Made by a program: the position numbers and the translations under genes. A stretch of 64,000 bases of DNA, taken from DATKRB01 sp036501425. GTDB lineage: Bacteria; Actinomycetota; Acidimicrobiia; Acidimicrobiales; RAAP-2. The stretch is taken from the NCBI GenBank assembly GCA_036501425.1, contig DASYAI010000013.1, positions 39,196 through 103,195 of the forward strand, written 5' to 3'. Each line of letters opens with the position of its first letter. Position 1 is the stretch's first letter. Below are positions 1-8,649 of this stretch, one piece after another. The notes under the pieces were generated by a model. It ran no database searches and was not told the origin of the DNA. It worked only from the letters and a program-made list of their open reading frames with translations.

Positions 1-2
1 CG

Positions 3-3000
3 CTGCTCGACGTCACCGCCCTGCACCTGGGGGGCGTGGTCGGCCTGGCGGTGGCCGTGGCCATCGGGGGGGCGATCGTGGCCGCGGCCATCGGGGTCGG
101 GGTGCACCGGACCTGGCCGGGCAGCCTGCGCGGCTTGGCCGTCCAGCTGGTGGCGGTCGGGGCGGCCTGTGCGCCGCTGTGGCTCCTGCGGGGTCACCTG
201 GTGCTGTGGGCACTGTGGGCGGTCGGCGTGGCGATGGCGGTGGCGGTGCGCACCCTGCTGGCGGCGGGGTCGAGCGGCGACTCCCCGGGCACCCGGCCCC
301 GGGTGCTGCACCTGGGCTACGAGGACCCCCGTCGCTCGGGCGCCGGTGGCGGCTCGGTACGGACCCACGAGATCAACCGCCGGCTGGCGGCCGACTTCGA
401 CATCACGGTGGTCTGCGCCCGCTACCGGGGCAGCCGGCCCCGGTGCGAGGACGGCGTGCAGTACCGACACGTCGGGCTGCCCGGTGGCTACTTCAGCGAG
501 CTGCTGGCCTACTTCGCCTGCATCCCGCTGGCCCTGGCCCGGCACCGCTCGGACCTCGTGGTGGAGGACTTCGGCGCCCCCTTCTCGTCGGTGGCGGTCC
601 CCTGGCTCACCCGCCGACCGGTGGTGGGTGTGGTGCAGTGGCTGTTCGCGGCCGAGAAGTCCCGCCAGTACCACGTGCCCTTCAGCGCGGTGGAGCGACT
701 GGGGGTGCGCTCGCACGACCGGCTGATCGCCGTGTCGGGCGAGCTGGGCCAAGTGCTCGCCCGTCGCAACCCCCGGGCCCTGGTGTCGGTGGTGGCCAAC
801 GGGCTCGACGAGGTCGCCTTCGAGCCGCCCCCGGCCACCGACCGCCGGGACTTCGCGTACCTGGGGCGGCTCGAGGTGGCCCAGAAGGGGCTCGACCTGC
901 TGCTCGACGCCTACGCCCGCATCGCCGGCGACGTCGAGCAGGACCTGGTGCTCGGGGGCGACGGACCCGACCGCGACCAGCTCGAGGCGATGGTCGCCGA
1001 GCGCGGGCTGACCGGCCGGGTCCGCTTCGCCGGCCGGATCGCCGCCGACGCCCGCTTCGCATGGCTGGCCGCCGCCGACCTGGTGGTCATGCCCAGCCGC
1101 TACGAGACCTTCGGCATGGTGGCCGCCGAGGCCATGGCGATGCAGACCCCGGTGGTGGCCTTCGACATCCCCTGCCTGCGCGAGCTGGTCGACGGGGGGG
1201 TGGGGGTGCTGGTTCCGGCATACGACGTCGCCGCCTACGCCGAGGCGCTCCGCTCGTTGGCCCTCGACCCGGTCCGGCGCCGATCCCTGGGGCAACGGGG
1301 TCCGGCCCGGGTGACCCCGCTGCGATGGGCGACCATGGCCGAGCGCCAGGCGGCGATCTACCGCGAGGCCCTCGGCGCTTCGGACCTCCCGAGCCTGCCC
1401 CCCGGTCCCCCCCTGGCCCCGGCCGGATCCGACGCCGACGGGTCGGCGCCCGCCGCGCCCCCCGAACCCGCCGGTCCCGCCGAACCCGCCCGGGCCGCCG
1501 GACCGCCGACGGTGGTGGCGCTGCTGCGGTCCCGGTTCGCCGCCACGCCCGACGCCGTCGCGCTCGACGACGGGACCACCCCGTTGACCTACCGCCAGCT
1601 GGGCGAGGCGGCGATGAGGCTGTCGAGGGCGCTCGTCGACGGCGGAACGGTCCCGGGCGACCCGGTGGCGGTGGTCCTGCCCCGCTCGTCCCTCGCCATC
1701 GCCGCCATGATCGGGATCTGGGAGGCCGGGGCGCTCTACGTGCCGATCGATCCCTCGGCACCGTCGCGGCGGATCGACGAGCTGGCCGAGCAGGCTGGGG
1801 TGCGGGTGCTGGTCGCCGCGGAAGCGGTCGGGGCGGCGTACTGCGCCCGGTTGCCGCGCATCGACCCGGTGACGCCCACCGGGGACGCCGCACCGGCGGC
1901 GGGTCCGGCGCGCCGTCTTGAGGGGGACGCCCGGACCGGGGCGGACCCGGATCCCGAGGCCGGCGCCTACATCCTGTTCACCTCGGGCTCCTCGGGACGG
2001 CCCAAGGCGGTGCGGGTGCGCCACCGCAGCGTGGCCCACGTGCTCGAGTGGGTCCGGACCACCTTCAGCCCGGCCGAGCTGGCCCTGGCCTCGACCAGCG
2101 TGGCGCTCACCTTCGACCCCTTCGTCATCGAGGTGCTGGGCCCGCTGGTGACGGGGGGGACAGTACGGGTGGTCCCGCACGCCCTGTCGCTGGCGGACCT
2201 CGACGTCCCGGTCACGGTGCTGGTGAACACGCCCTCGGTGGTGGGCGAGCTGTACCGGGCGGGCCGGCTGCCCGACACCTTGAAGGTGGTCGTGACCGGG
2301 GGCGAGGCGCTCAGCGCGCAGCTGGCCGACGACCTCCTGCACCGGACCTCGGTCCGGCGGCTGGTGCACACCTACGGCGCCACCGAGGCGACGGTCCTGT
2401 CGACCGCCCACGAGGTGACCCTGCCGGTGCGCGACCCGGTCGGCGTCGGGACCGCCCTGCCCGGGGTCGACGTGGCCCTGCTCGACGCCGAGGGCCGGCC
2501 GGTCGAGACCGGGGCGGTGGGCGAGATCTGGGTGGCCGGCCCCCAGGTCGCCGACGGCTACGTGGGCGACCCCGACGAGACGGCCGCCCGCTTCGTGCGC
2601 CGGCCGCTGCCCGGGGGCGGGGCGGCCTCCTCGTACCGGACGGGCGACCTGGGCCGCATCGACGACGGCGGTCAGCTGCACTTCTGCGGGAGGACCGACG
2701 CTCAGGTGAAGGTGCTGGGCCACCGGATCGAGCTCGAGGAGATCGAGGCCAAGCTGGCCCGCCACCCGGCGGTCGAACGGGCCATGGTCCGCCTGGTCGG
2801 CGAGGGGCCGGCGGCCCACCTGGCCGCCTTCGTGGTGCTCACCCCCGTGGCGTCGTCGCCCCCGGTCCCGCCGCCGGCGTCGCCAGCCGATCCGACGTCG
2901 TCGCTCAGCGACGGGGCGCTGCGCAGCTGGCTGGCCGAACGGCTGCCCGAGGTCATGGTCCCGGCGACCTACGTGACGCTGGATGCGCTCCCCATGACCG

Positions 3001-4139
3001 AGCACGGCAAGCTCGACCGGGGCGCCGGGTCCCCCCCGGCGGCCGGGGGACGCGCCGCGCGGCCCGACGATCCCAGCCCCCGGCCCGGCCCGGGCCCGGC
3101 GTCGCCCGAGCGGGTGACCGGCCGGGTGATCGAGCTGGCACGCCAGGTGCTGGGTTTGGAGGGACCGGTCGTCCCGGCCGACGATGTCCTCGACGACCTG
3201 GGGGCCACCTCCCTCGGCCTCTTCCGGTTGCTGAGCGCGATGGAGCTGACCTTCGGGTGCCGGCTGGCCATCGGCGGCGTGCTCGACGACACCACCGTGG
3301 CCGGGTTGTCGGCGCTGGCGACCGGCGCTCGCCCGGTTACCGCACCGGGCCGCCCGAATGGCCGGAGTGGTCCCGCCGTCCCGAGGGGGCCGCTCTTTTT
3401 GGTCCACGCCTACCTGGGCACCAGCATCCTCTACCGCCGGCTGGGGGCCGAGCTCGCCTCCGGGCGCCCCGTGGTGAGCATCCACGTCCACGACCTCGAG
3501 ACCAGCGGGCTCGGCCGGACGTCCGTCGGCCAGATGGCTGACACGGCGACCGCGCAGATCAGGGCGGTGCGACCGCAGGGCCCCTACCTGGTGGGGGGCC
3601 ACTCGGCTGGCGGGCTCATCGCCTACGAGGTGGCCCGCCGGCTGGTCGACCAGGGCGAGACCGTCCCGCTGGTGCTGCTGATCGACTCGCCGGCCGTCCG
3701 GTCGCGCATCCATTACCTGTGGGGCGAGCTGGTGCTCAACTGGCCCGACATCCGCCGGGCCTCGGCCCGCCAGCGTCTGGCCATGGTGCGCACCGTGATC
3801 TCGAGCCGGCTCAGCCACCACCGTCGGGCCGAGCCAACCGACCGGGTGGCGGGCACCATCGAGCGCTTCTACCGGGCCAACAACGTGGCGGTGAGCCGCT
3901 ATGCCCCGCCGCCCTACGCCGGGGACCTGGCCGTGCTGTGGACCCGGCAGGGACGGCGGATGGCCTTTGGGAACCGGGCCCTGGGCTGGCGCCGGGTGGC
4001 CGGGGGCCAGGTCGAGACGGTGGAGATACCCGGCGCCCACAACACGATGTTCGAACCGGCCCAGGCCGCGGTGGTCGCACGACGGCTCGACGCCCTCATC
4101 GAGGCGCTGGGCCCCCTTAAGGGCGGAGAGGTCCGATGA
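3..4139 (+). CDS. Glycosyltransferase (GT4) fused to NRPS A-T-TE module, 5' partial
   Basis: The frame is open from the left edge, so the N-terminus is probably outside the window; GTG at 36 is the first visible start. Numbering from that GTG, hydrophobic segments lie at about residues 2-22, 33-52 and 54-74. A GT4 retaining glycosyltransferase follows (about 88-455) with the E-x7-E motif in YETFGMVAAEAMA near 352-361. A Pro/Ala linker leads to an NRPS adenylation domain (about 495-995) with motifs FTSGSSGRPKA, TYGATEAT, YRTGDLGR, QVKVLGHRIE and GKLDR. A carrier domain has its phosphopantetheine Ser at 1059 (LGATSLGLF). A type I thioesterase carries GHSAGG (Ser 1190) and His 1335 in GAHNTM. 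There is no condensation domain. By eye the specificity residues read D-P-I-S-V-G-T-V-L-K, which I cannot match to a substrate. I infer a membrane-bound enzyme that both glycosylates and activates or releases an amino or aryl acid. It converges on the PPTase gene 9 bases away. Confidence 0.9.
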   Translation: MLDVTALHLGGVVGLAVAVAIGGAIVAAAIGVGVHRTWPGSLRGLAVQLVAVGAACAPLWLLRGHLVLWALWAVGVAMAVAVRTLLAAGSSGDSPGTRPRVLHLGYEDPRRSGAGGGSVRTHEINRRLAADFDITVVCARYRGSRPRCEDGVQYRHVGLPGGYFSELLAYFACIPLALARHRSDLVVEDFGAPFSSVAVPWLTRRPVVGVVQWLFAAEKSRQYHVPFSAVERLGVRSHDRLIAVSGELGQVLARRNPRALVSVVANGLDEVAFEPPPATDRRDFAYLGRLEVAQKGLDLLLDAYARIAGDVEQDLVLGGDGPDRDQLEAMVAERGLTGRVRFAGRIAADARFAWLAAADLVVMPSRYETFGMVAAEAMAMQTPVVAFDIPCLRELVDGGVGVLVPAYDVAAYAEALRSLALDPVRRRSLGQRGPARVTPLRWATMAERQAAIYREALGASDLPSLPPGPPLAPAGSDADGSAPAAPPEPAGPAEPARAAGPPTVVALLRSRFAATPDAVALDDGTTPLTYRQLGEAAMRLSRALVDGGTVPGDPVAVVLPRSSLAIAAMIGIWEAGALYVPIDPSAPSRRIDELAEQAGVRVLVAAEAVGAAYCARLPRIDPVTPTGDAAPAAGPARRLEGDARTGADPDPEAGAYILFTSGSSGRPKAVRVRHRSVAHVLEWVRTTFSPAELALASTSVALTFDPFVIEVLGPLVTGGTVRVVPHALSLADLDVPVTVLVNTPSVVGELYRAGRLPDTLKVVVTGGEALSAQLADDLLHRTSVRRLVHTYGATEATVLSTAHEVTLPVRDPVGVGTALPGVDVALLDAEGRPVETGAVGEIWVAGPQVADGYVGDPDETAARFVRRPLPGGGAASSYRTGDLGRIDDGGQLHFCGRTDAQVKVLGHRIELEEIEAKLARHPAVERAMVRLVGEGPAAHLAAFVVLTPVASSPPVPPPASPADPTSSLSDGALRSWLAERLPEVMVPATYVTLDALPMTEHGKLDRGAGSPPAAGGRAARPDDPSPRPGPGPASPERVTGRVIELARQVLGLEGPVVPADDVLDDLGATSLGLFRLLSAMELTFGCRLAIGGVLDDTTVAGLSALATGARPVTAPGRPNGRSGPAVPRGPLFLVHAYLGTSILYRRLGAELASGRPVVSIHVHDLETSGLGRTSVGQMADTATAQIRAVRPQGPYLVGGHSAGGLIAYEVARRLVDQGETVPLVLLIDSPAVRSRIHYLWGELVLNWPDIRRASARQRLAMVRTVISSRLSHHRRAEPTDRVAGTIERFYRANNVAVSRYAPPPYAGDLAVLWTRQGRRMAFGNRALGWRRVAGGQVETVEIPGAHNTMFEPAQAAVVARRLDALIEALGPLKGGEVR

Positions 4140-4148
4140 GCTCCGAGC

Positions 4149-4916
4149 TCACCGGGTGCCCGGGGGGCCGTCGCACATCTGCACCCGCACCCCGGCGACG
4201 GAGGTGCTCGAGGCGCTGGCGACCGACAGGGACCGATCCCCGAGACCGCCGGGGAGCCCGAGCCGGCGCACTTGCCAGCGGCGCCGGGCAAAGGTGAGCT
4301 CGGCCCGGTCCCGGTCGACCAAGTCTGAGGCGTCCACCAGCGCCGGGTTGCCGGCGAGGCCCGCGCCGTCGGCCTTCAGCACCGCCTCCTTGGCCGTCCA
4401 CAGATCGACGAAGACGTCCGCCTGCTGCTCGGGTCCGAGCTCCGTCAGTCGGGCCCGCTCGGGTTGGGCGAGGGCGGCCGGCACCGGCGGGTCCCCGGCC
4501 CGGCGCTCGAGGTCCACCCCGACCTCGTCGGGCGCCAGGGCGATCACCACCACCTCCTCGCTGGCGGCGACGCTGAACGCCAGGTCGGCGTCGGGCACCC
4601 GGGGCTTGCCGTGCTCGGTGCTGCCGCATCGGGCGCAGCGGCGCTCGACCACCAGGTCGCCGGCCGTGGTCCCGAGCGCCGCCGCGAGGACGGCGCGGGT
4701 GGCGGCCCGCCGGGCCACGAGCCGCCGCCGGGCGACCGGGCTGCGCAGCCGGTCGGCGTCGCGCCGATCCCGCGGGTCGACCAGGCGGTGCCACCGGGCC
4801 TGGTCGGCCTCGACCCCGGTCCCCGCCCCACCGCCGACCGCGGCCACCCGATCCATCTCACAGATCCAGACATCGATCCCGAGGGCCGGGCCGGGCGGTC
4901 CCGGGGCGGCGCTCAC
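4149..4916 (-). CDS. 4'-phosphopantetheinyl transferase (Sfp type)
   Basis: The 255-aa product matches Sfp-type PPTases, which move phosphopantetheine from CoA onto the Ser of carrier proteins. It begins with IDVWICEMD near residue 14, as family members do. Visible motifs are GKP (in TEHGKPRV), VGVDLERR (Mg/CoA site) and LWTAKEAVLKADG (the WxxKEAxxK motif). The usual N-x-S-H-S stretch reads FSVAAS, so the conserved His is absent. The GTG start at 4916 overlaps the TGA of the upstream GH14-like gene by four bases (GTGA), which decides the start; a longer frame to 5015 exists but adds non-conserved sequence. The gene faces the A-T-TE protein, whose carrier domain is the obvious local substrate. 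That partnership is inference. Confidence 0.88.
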   Translation of the reverse strand: MSAAPGPPGPALGIDVWICEMDRVAAVGGGAGTGVEADQARWHRLVDPRDRRDADRLRSPVARRRLVARRAATRAVLAAALGTTAGDLVVERRCARCGSTEHGKPRVPDADLAFSVAASEEVVVIALAPDEVGVDLERRAGDPPVPAALAQPERARLTELGPEQQADVFVDLWTAKEAVLKADGAGLAGNPALVDASDLVDRDRAELTFARRRWQVRRLGLPGGLGDRSLSVASASSTSVAGVRVQMCDGPPGTR

Positions 4917-6097
4917 CCGAATGCGGCCCGTCGGGCGGCCGCGAGCTCGGCGAAGGAGGGGCCCGGAGCGTGCCGGGGACCCGAGGAGGCGACCAGCTGG
5001 GCCTCGTCCATCCACTCGACCAAGGTGAAGCCGAGCGTCGCCGCTCGCTGCAGGCTCAGCTGCAGGTCGGCCACCGTGCCATCGCCGGTGTTCTCGCCCC
5101 CGAGCGCCAGGTGGTCGGCGGTCGCCAGCGAGGCGAGGAAGTCCGCCGGGACGACGTTGGCCGGATCGGCGGTGTCCGGGGGCGCGTCGAGGTAGGTGGT
5201 GTAGGCGACGGTGTGCGCCGGCTCGGGCAGCGCCCCCAGCAGGTCGGTCCAGTCGAGGCCCTGGTTGAACTCGTCGAAGGGCAGGGTGAGCAGGCTGGCC
5301 ACCTCCGCCGTGGCCACCCCGGGCCGCTCACCCCAGCCGGGCAGCAGCAGCACGACGGTGGTGTCGAAGTCGAGGTAGGTCACCCGGTCCAGCCACTGGG
5401 CGTAGCGGACCAGGGCGGCGTCGTAGCGGTCGAGGAATTGTGCCGCCTGGGCGGGGGTACCGGTCCCGGGTACCCACGGCGCGCTCGGGTCGTGGCCCGT
5501 CGGGCGGGTGGTGTAGCCCCAGTAGCAGTCCCCGTGGCCGTGGTAGGTGGCGCCGGGGTAGCGCAACTCGCCCAGGGGCCCGCCGCCCGCCCGCACCGCG
5601 TAGAGCTCGCCGGCGGAGAACAGCCGGCCCAGATACCGCAGGTAGGTGCCCTCGGCCGCCCGCACGGCGGAGTCACCTACCCCGTTGGCCACGTCGTTGC
5701 CCGAGCCGGGGGCGCCGGTGAAGGTGTCGCCGTACTGGTCGACGAACCGGGTGGTACCTCCCAGGGCGAACACCCACGACGGGGCGTACTGGAGACCGGG
5801 ATCGAGGATCACCTCGAAGCCGGCGGCGACCGCTGCGGCCACTCGGTGCTGCAGCGAGCGGGCGTAGCGGGCGGAGAACCGCGAGGGTGCCGGTTCGGCC
5901 GACGACCACGCGGCGTCGAGGGTCACCGCGCCGACCCCGGCCCGCCGCTCGGCCCCGAAGTGCTGGCCCGAGACGCCCATCACCCCGAGGAGCGGGGCGC
6001 GGACCGTCCCACCGGCACCGGCAGCGATCGAGGTGCCAATCAGGCTGAGGACCGCGGCCGCCGCGAGCGGGGCGCGCCACGTGGTGGCCACCGGCAT
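4913..6097 (-). CDS. Secreted TIM-barrel glycoside hydrolase, beta-amylase (GH14)-like
   Basis: The 394-aa protein has an N-terminal hydrophobic stretch (about residues 8-30) that reads as a signal peptide, so it is probably exported. Two stretches recall beta-amylase acid/base regions: GPLGELRYPG with Glu 177, and GGENTG with Glu 335. The spacing suits a TIM barrel using two glutamates. Overall it is shorter and more divergent than plant or Bacillus beta-amylases, so the substrate is open; a GH42-like or orphan family is possible. It overlaps the PPTase start by four bases, so the two are translated together, an unusual pairing. No good Shine-Dalgarno precedes the ATG at 6097. Confidence 0.65.
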   Translation of the reverse strand: MPVATTWRAPLAAAAVLSLIGTSIAAGAGGTVRAPLLGVMGVSGQHFGAERRAGVGAVTLDAAWSSAEPAPSRFSARYARSLQHRVAAAVAAGFEVILDPGLQYAPSWVFALGGTTRFVDQYGDTFTGAPGSGNDVANGVGDSAVRAAEGTYLRYLGRLFSAGELYAVRAGGGPLGELRYPGATYHGHGDCYWGYTTRPTGHDPSAPWVPGTGTPAQAAQFLDRYDAALVRYAQWLDRVTYLDFDTTVVLLLPGWGERPGVATAEVASLLTLPFDEFNQGLDWTDLLGALPEPAHTVAYTTYLDAPPDTADPANVVPADFLASLATADHLALGGENTGDGTVADLQLSLQRAATLGFTLVEWMDEAQLVASSGPRHAPGPSFAELAAARRAAFG

Positions 6098-6237
6098 CGA
6101 TCGGAGGGCAGCGAGACGACGTCCCAGAGCTGTTGGCTACCACACCGGCCTCGCCCGATCGACCCCCTCGCCGGCACGTTCATCGAGCGTTCTTCGACGC
6201 CCGGGCCCGTGCTCGGTAAGGTCGACCCCGCCTTGGG

Positions 6238-6243
6238 TAGGAC
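6238..6243 (+). promoter_or_regulatory. Candidate -10 variant TAGGAC before a mini-ORF
   Basis: TAGGAC lies six bases before a GTG at 6250, within TTGGGTAGGAC. A near-identical TGGGTAGGGC occurs at 8634-8643 and 18664-18673. It departs from TAnnnT at the last base, so confidence is low. A TAAGGT box at 6217-6222 is an alternative. Confidence 0.35.
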
Positions 6244-6249
6244 CACGCC

Positions 6250-6288
6250 GTGCACCACGAGGGGGGACCGCCCAGGAGCCGACGATGA
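6250..6288 (+). CDS. 12-codon leader mini-ORF overlapping the BrkB-type gene
   Basis: GTG at 6250 opens a 12-aa frame (MHHEGGPPRSRR) whose TGA (6286-6288) overlaps the ATG (6285) of the downstream membrane protein as ATGA. A -10-like TAGGAC sits six bases upstream, so the mini-ORF could start a leaderless transcript. The main gene also has its own AGGAG, so coupling may only add to normal initiation. Reality as a translated peptide is unproven. Confidence 0.35.
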   Translation: MHHEGGPPRSRR

Positions 6289-7334
6289 ACGCCCTCGAAC
6301 GGGCGGCCCGAAGGGTCGATGCGGCCCAGCAGCGCCATCTGGTGCCGGGCTTCGTCTTCGGCGTGATCAAGAAGTTCGGCGACGACAACGCGGGCAACCT
6401 GACCGTCCAGCTCACCTACTCGATGTTCGTTACCGTGTTCCCGCTGCTCCTCCTGTTGGTGACCATCCTCAGCGTCATCCTCGCCGGCGACGCCTCGGCC
6501 CGCCAGCGGGTGCTCAATTCGGCCTTCGGGGAGTTTCCCGTGGTCGGTCAGCAGCTGGCCCACAACGTCCACGCGATGAAGCGCAGCTCGGTCTTCGGTT
6601 TCGTGGTGGGCATCGCCGGTTTGATCTACGGCTCCACCGGGTTGGCCCAGTCCGGCCTGTTCGCCATGTCGCAGATCTGGAACATCCCCGGTGCCTCCCG
6701 GCCCAGCTACCTCAGCCGGATGGCGCGGAGCGGTCTGTTTCTCGTCGTCCTGGGGGTGGGGCTGGCCCTCACGACGGCACTCGCCGGAGTGGGCACCTTC
6801 GGGCGTCACAATTTCTGGCTGGGCGTGGGGGGAGAGGTGCTGGCGGCGCTGCTCAACGTGGGGCTCTACCTGGTGGCGTTCCGGGTGCTCACCCCCAAGC
6901 AGGTCCAGACCCGTTCGCTCGTGCCGGGGGCCATTGTCGGTGGGATCGCGTGGACCATCCTGCAGGCGTTGGGCGGGTACGTGGTGGGTCACGACCTGAA
7001 GGGTGCCAGCGCCCTGTACGGGATGTTCGGCCTGGTGCTCGGCCTGATGGCCTGGATCTATCTGGGCGCCGAGATCACGCTCTACGCGGCGGAGATCAAC
7101 ACGGTGCTCTTCCATCGCCTGTGGCCCCGGGCCATGGTCCAGCCGCCGCTGACCGAGGCCGACCAGCGGTCGACCGGGCTGCAGGCGACCGAGAACCAGC
7201 GCCGGCCCGAGCAGAAGGTCACCACGACGTTCCACGACCGCCCGATGGAGGAGGACGAGTACCGACAGCGGGGTTACGAGGCAGACGGGCAAGGGGCGGG
7301 CGTCACATTGGAGTCCCCGCAGAGATCGCCCTGA
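6285..7334 (+). CDS. YihY/BrkB-family inner-membrane protein
   Basis: The 349-aa protein fits the YihY/virulence factor BrkB family. Conserved early sequence (DDNAGNLTVQLTYSMFVTVFPLLLLLVTIL, residues about 34-63) leads into the first membrane helix, and further hydrophobic segments continue to about residue 275. LGAEITLYAAEIN is the family's typical last helix. The C-terminal 60 residues are charged and cytoplasmic. The ATG at 6285 is chosen because AGGAG lies at 6274-6278 and the frame upstream shows no family similarity. Function is not established; BrkB members were once called ribonuclease BN in error. It is preceded by a short overlapping ORF. Confidence 0.88.
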   Translation: MNALERAARRVDAAQQRHLVPGFVFGVIKKFGDDNAGNLTVQLTYSMFVTVFPLLLLLVTILSVILAGDASARQRVLNSAFGEFPVVGQQLAHNVHAMKRSSVFGFVVGIAGLIYGSTGLAQSGLFAMSQIWNIPGASRPSYLSRMARSGLFLVVLGVGLALTTALAGVGTFGRHNFWLGVGGEVLAALLNVGLYLVAFRVLTPKQVQTRSLVPGAIVGGIAWTILQALGGYVVGHDLKGASALYGMFGLVLGLMAWIYLGAEITLYAAEINTVLFHRLWPRAMVQPPLTEADQRSTGLQATENQRRPEQKVTTTFHDRPMEEDEYRQRGYEADGQGAGVTLESPQRSP

Positions 7335-7413
7335 TCTCCGGGCACGAGCAGGTGCAGTCCAGGGGGCGGCTCGGTCACGGTCACGTTGCCTCAGGTGACC
7401 TGGTCGCGTTGCC

Positions 7414-8490
7414 TCAGGCCACCTGCTCGGCGGCGGTGCGGTTGTCGGCCGGCTCTTCCTCGAGCAGTTCGACCACCGCGGCCTCGATCCGCTCGCGAAC
7501 GTCGCGCCGGGCGATGTCCCGAGCGGCGCCCAGGTGTCCGAGGGCGCTCGCCACCGTCTCGCCCCCTTCGAAGCGGTCGAAGACCCTCGGGTCGATGTAC
7601 GAGTTGCGGCAGACCGCCGGCGTGTTGCCGAGGTACTCCGACACTTCCCTCACCGCCTGGCGGGCCACGTGGCGTCGCCGGTTGACCGACAGCGGTGCCG
7701 GCCCGGTGCCGGCCGCGAGGTGTACCGCCGCCAGCACGGTGGCCGACCACGTGCGGAAGTCCTTGGCGCTGTACTCGCCGCCGGCCGCCTGGCGGATGTA
7801 GGTGTTCACGTCGGCCGAGCGCATGTCGACCCAGCGTTGGCCGGACTTGTAGGCGAACAGGTTGGCGTCGGCGCTCCGGCCCCGCTGGGCCTTCAGGAGC
7901 CGGACCACCTCGAGGGAGGCTGGATCGGAGATCGAGACGATCCGCTCGATCGACCCCTTGGCCGGGTAGTCGAAGATCACCTCGCCCTGGTGCAGGCGGA
8001 CGTGCCGGCGCTGCAGGGTGGCGATGCCGAACGTCTCGTGCTCCTGGGCGTATTGCTCGCCTCCGATCCGGAAGAGGCCCAGGTCGAGCAGCCGGGTGGC
8101 GGCGGCCACCACCCGCGACTCGGTGACGCCGGTTCCGGCGAGGTCGCGCTCGACCGCGTCGCGCAGGCGGGGCAGTGCCCGCCCGAAGCTCACCACCTGC
8201 TCGAACTTCTGGTGGTCCCGCAGGACCCGCCACGCATCGTGGTAGCGGTACTGTCGTCGCCCCGCCTTGTCGGTGCCGACCGCTTGGATGTGGCCGTGGG
8301 GCCAGGGGCAGATCCACACGTCGTTCCACGCCGGCGGGATGGCAAGGGCGGTGATCCGGGCCAGGACGTCGGGGTCGGTGACCCGTCGGCCGTCGGGCCA
8401 GCGGTAGGAGAACCCGCGCCCGCGCCGGTCCCGGCGGATGCCCGGGGAGTGACAGTCGGACCGGCGGAGCCTCGGCACAGGCCGGGTCAT
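7414..8490 (-). CDS. DNA topoisomerase IB (poxvirus/bacterial type)
   Basis: The 358-aa protein matches bacterial type IB topoisomerases, which relax supercoils through a 3'-phosphotyrosyl intermediate. The N-terminal domain holds IPPAWNDVWICPWPHGHIQAVG (about 51-72). The catalytic domain carries FRIGGE with Arg 141, KDFRTWSAT with Arg 246 and the nucleophile Tyr 298 in CRNSYIDPRV. Length and all catalytic residues look intact. The ATG at 8490 lies at a sharp boundary with an intergenic repeat array. The gene converges on the BrkB-type gene and diverges from the CinA-C gene, so it is probably monocistronic. Such enzymes are accessory to topoisomerase IA and gyrase. Confidence 0.93.
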   Translation of the reverse strand: MTRPVPRLRRSDCHSPGIRRDRRGRGFSYRWPDGRRVTDPDVLARITALAIPPAWNDVWICPWPHGHIQAVGTDKAGRRQYRYHDAWRVLRDHQKFEQVVSFGRALPRLRDAVERDLAGTGVTESRVVAAATRLLDLGLFRIGGEQYAQEHETFGIATLQRRHVRLHQGEVIFDYPAKGSIERIVSISDPASLEVVRLLKAQRGRSADANLFAYKSGQRWVDMRSADVNTYIRQAAGGEYSAKDFRTWSATVLAAVHLAAGTGPAPLSVNRRRHVARQAVREVSEYLGNTPAVCRNSYIDPRVFDRFEGGETVASALGHLGAARDIARRDVRERIEAAVVELLEEEPADNRTAAEQVA

Positions 8491-8527
8491 GCCCGCGGGG
8501 CGCGCCTTCTACCCACGTCTCCCCTTC

Positions 8528-8601
8528 CGAGCCGTCGGGTTGACCGCGGTCGGGTTTCGAGCCGTCGGGTTCCGAGCCGGCGGGTTCCCAGCCGTCGGGC
8601 G
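8528..8601. repeat. Five-copy 15-bp tandem repeat upstream of topoisomerase IB
   Basis: Copies of a unit like CGAGCCGTCGGGTT begin at 8528, 8543, 8558, 8573 and 8588. The first and third are identical over 14 bases; the second is degenerate (about 10 of 14). The array lies in the divergent spacer between topoisomerase IB and the CinA-C gene, starting 38 bases before the topoisomerase ATG. The 15-bp period could reflect operator spacing or slippage. Either strand could read pentapeptides, but no gene call is supported. Confidence 0.75.
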
Positions 8602-8649
8602 GCTCGCGGGGGCGATTGGGGGCAACCGGGATTGGGTAGGGCTGCACCC

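Noticed and set aside
4970..7801. 943-codon open frame on the plus strand
   Set aside because: Runs antisense to the GH14-like gene and out of frame through BrkB; no recognisable protein features.
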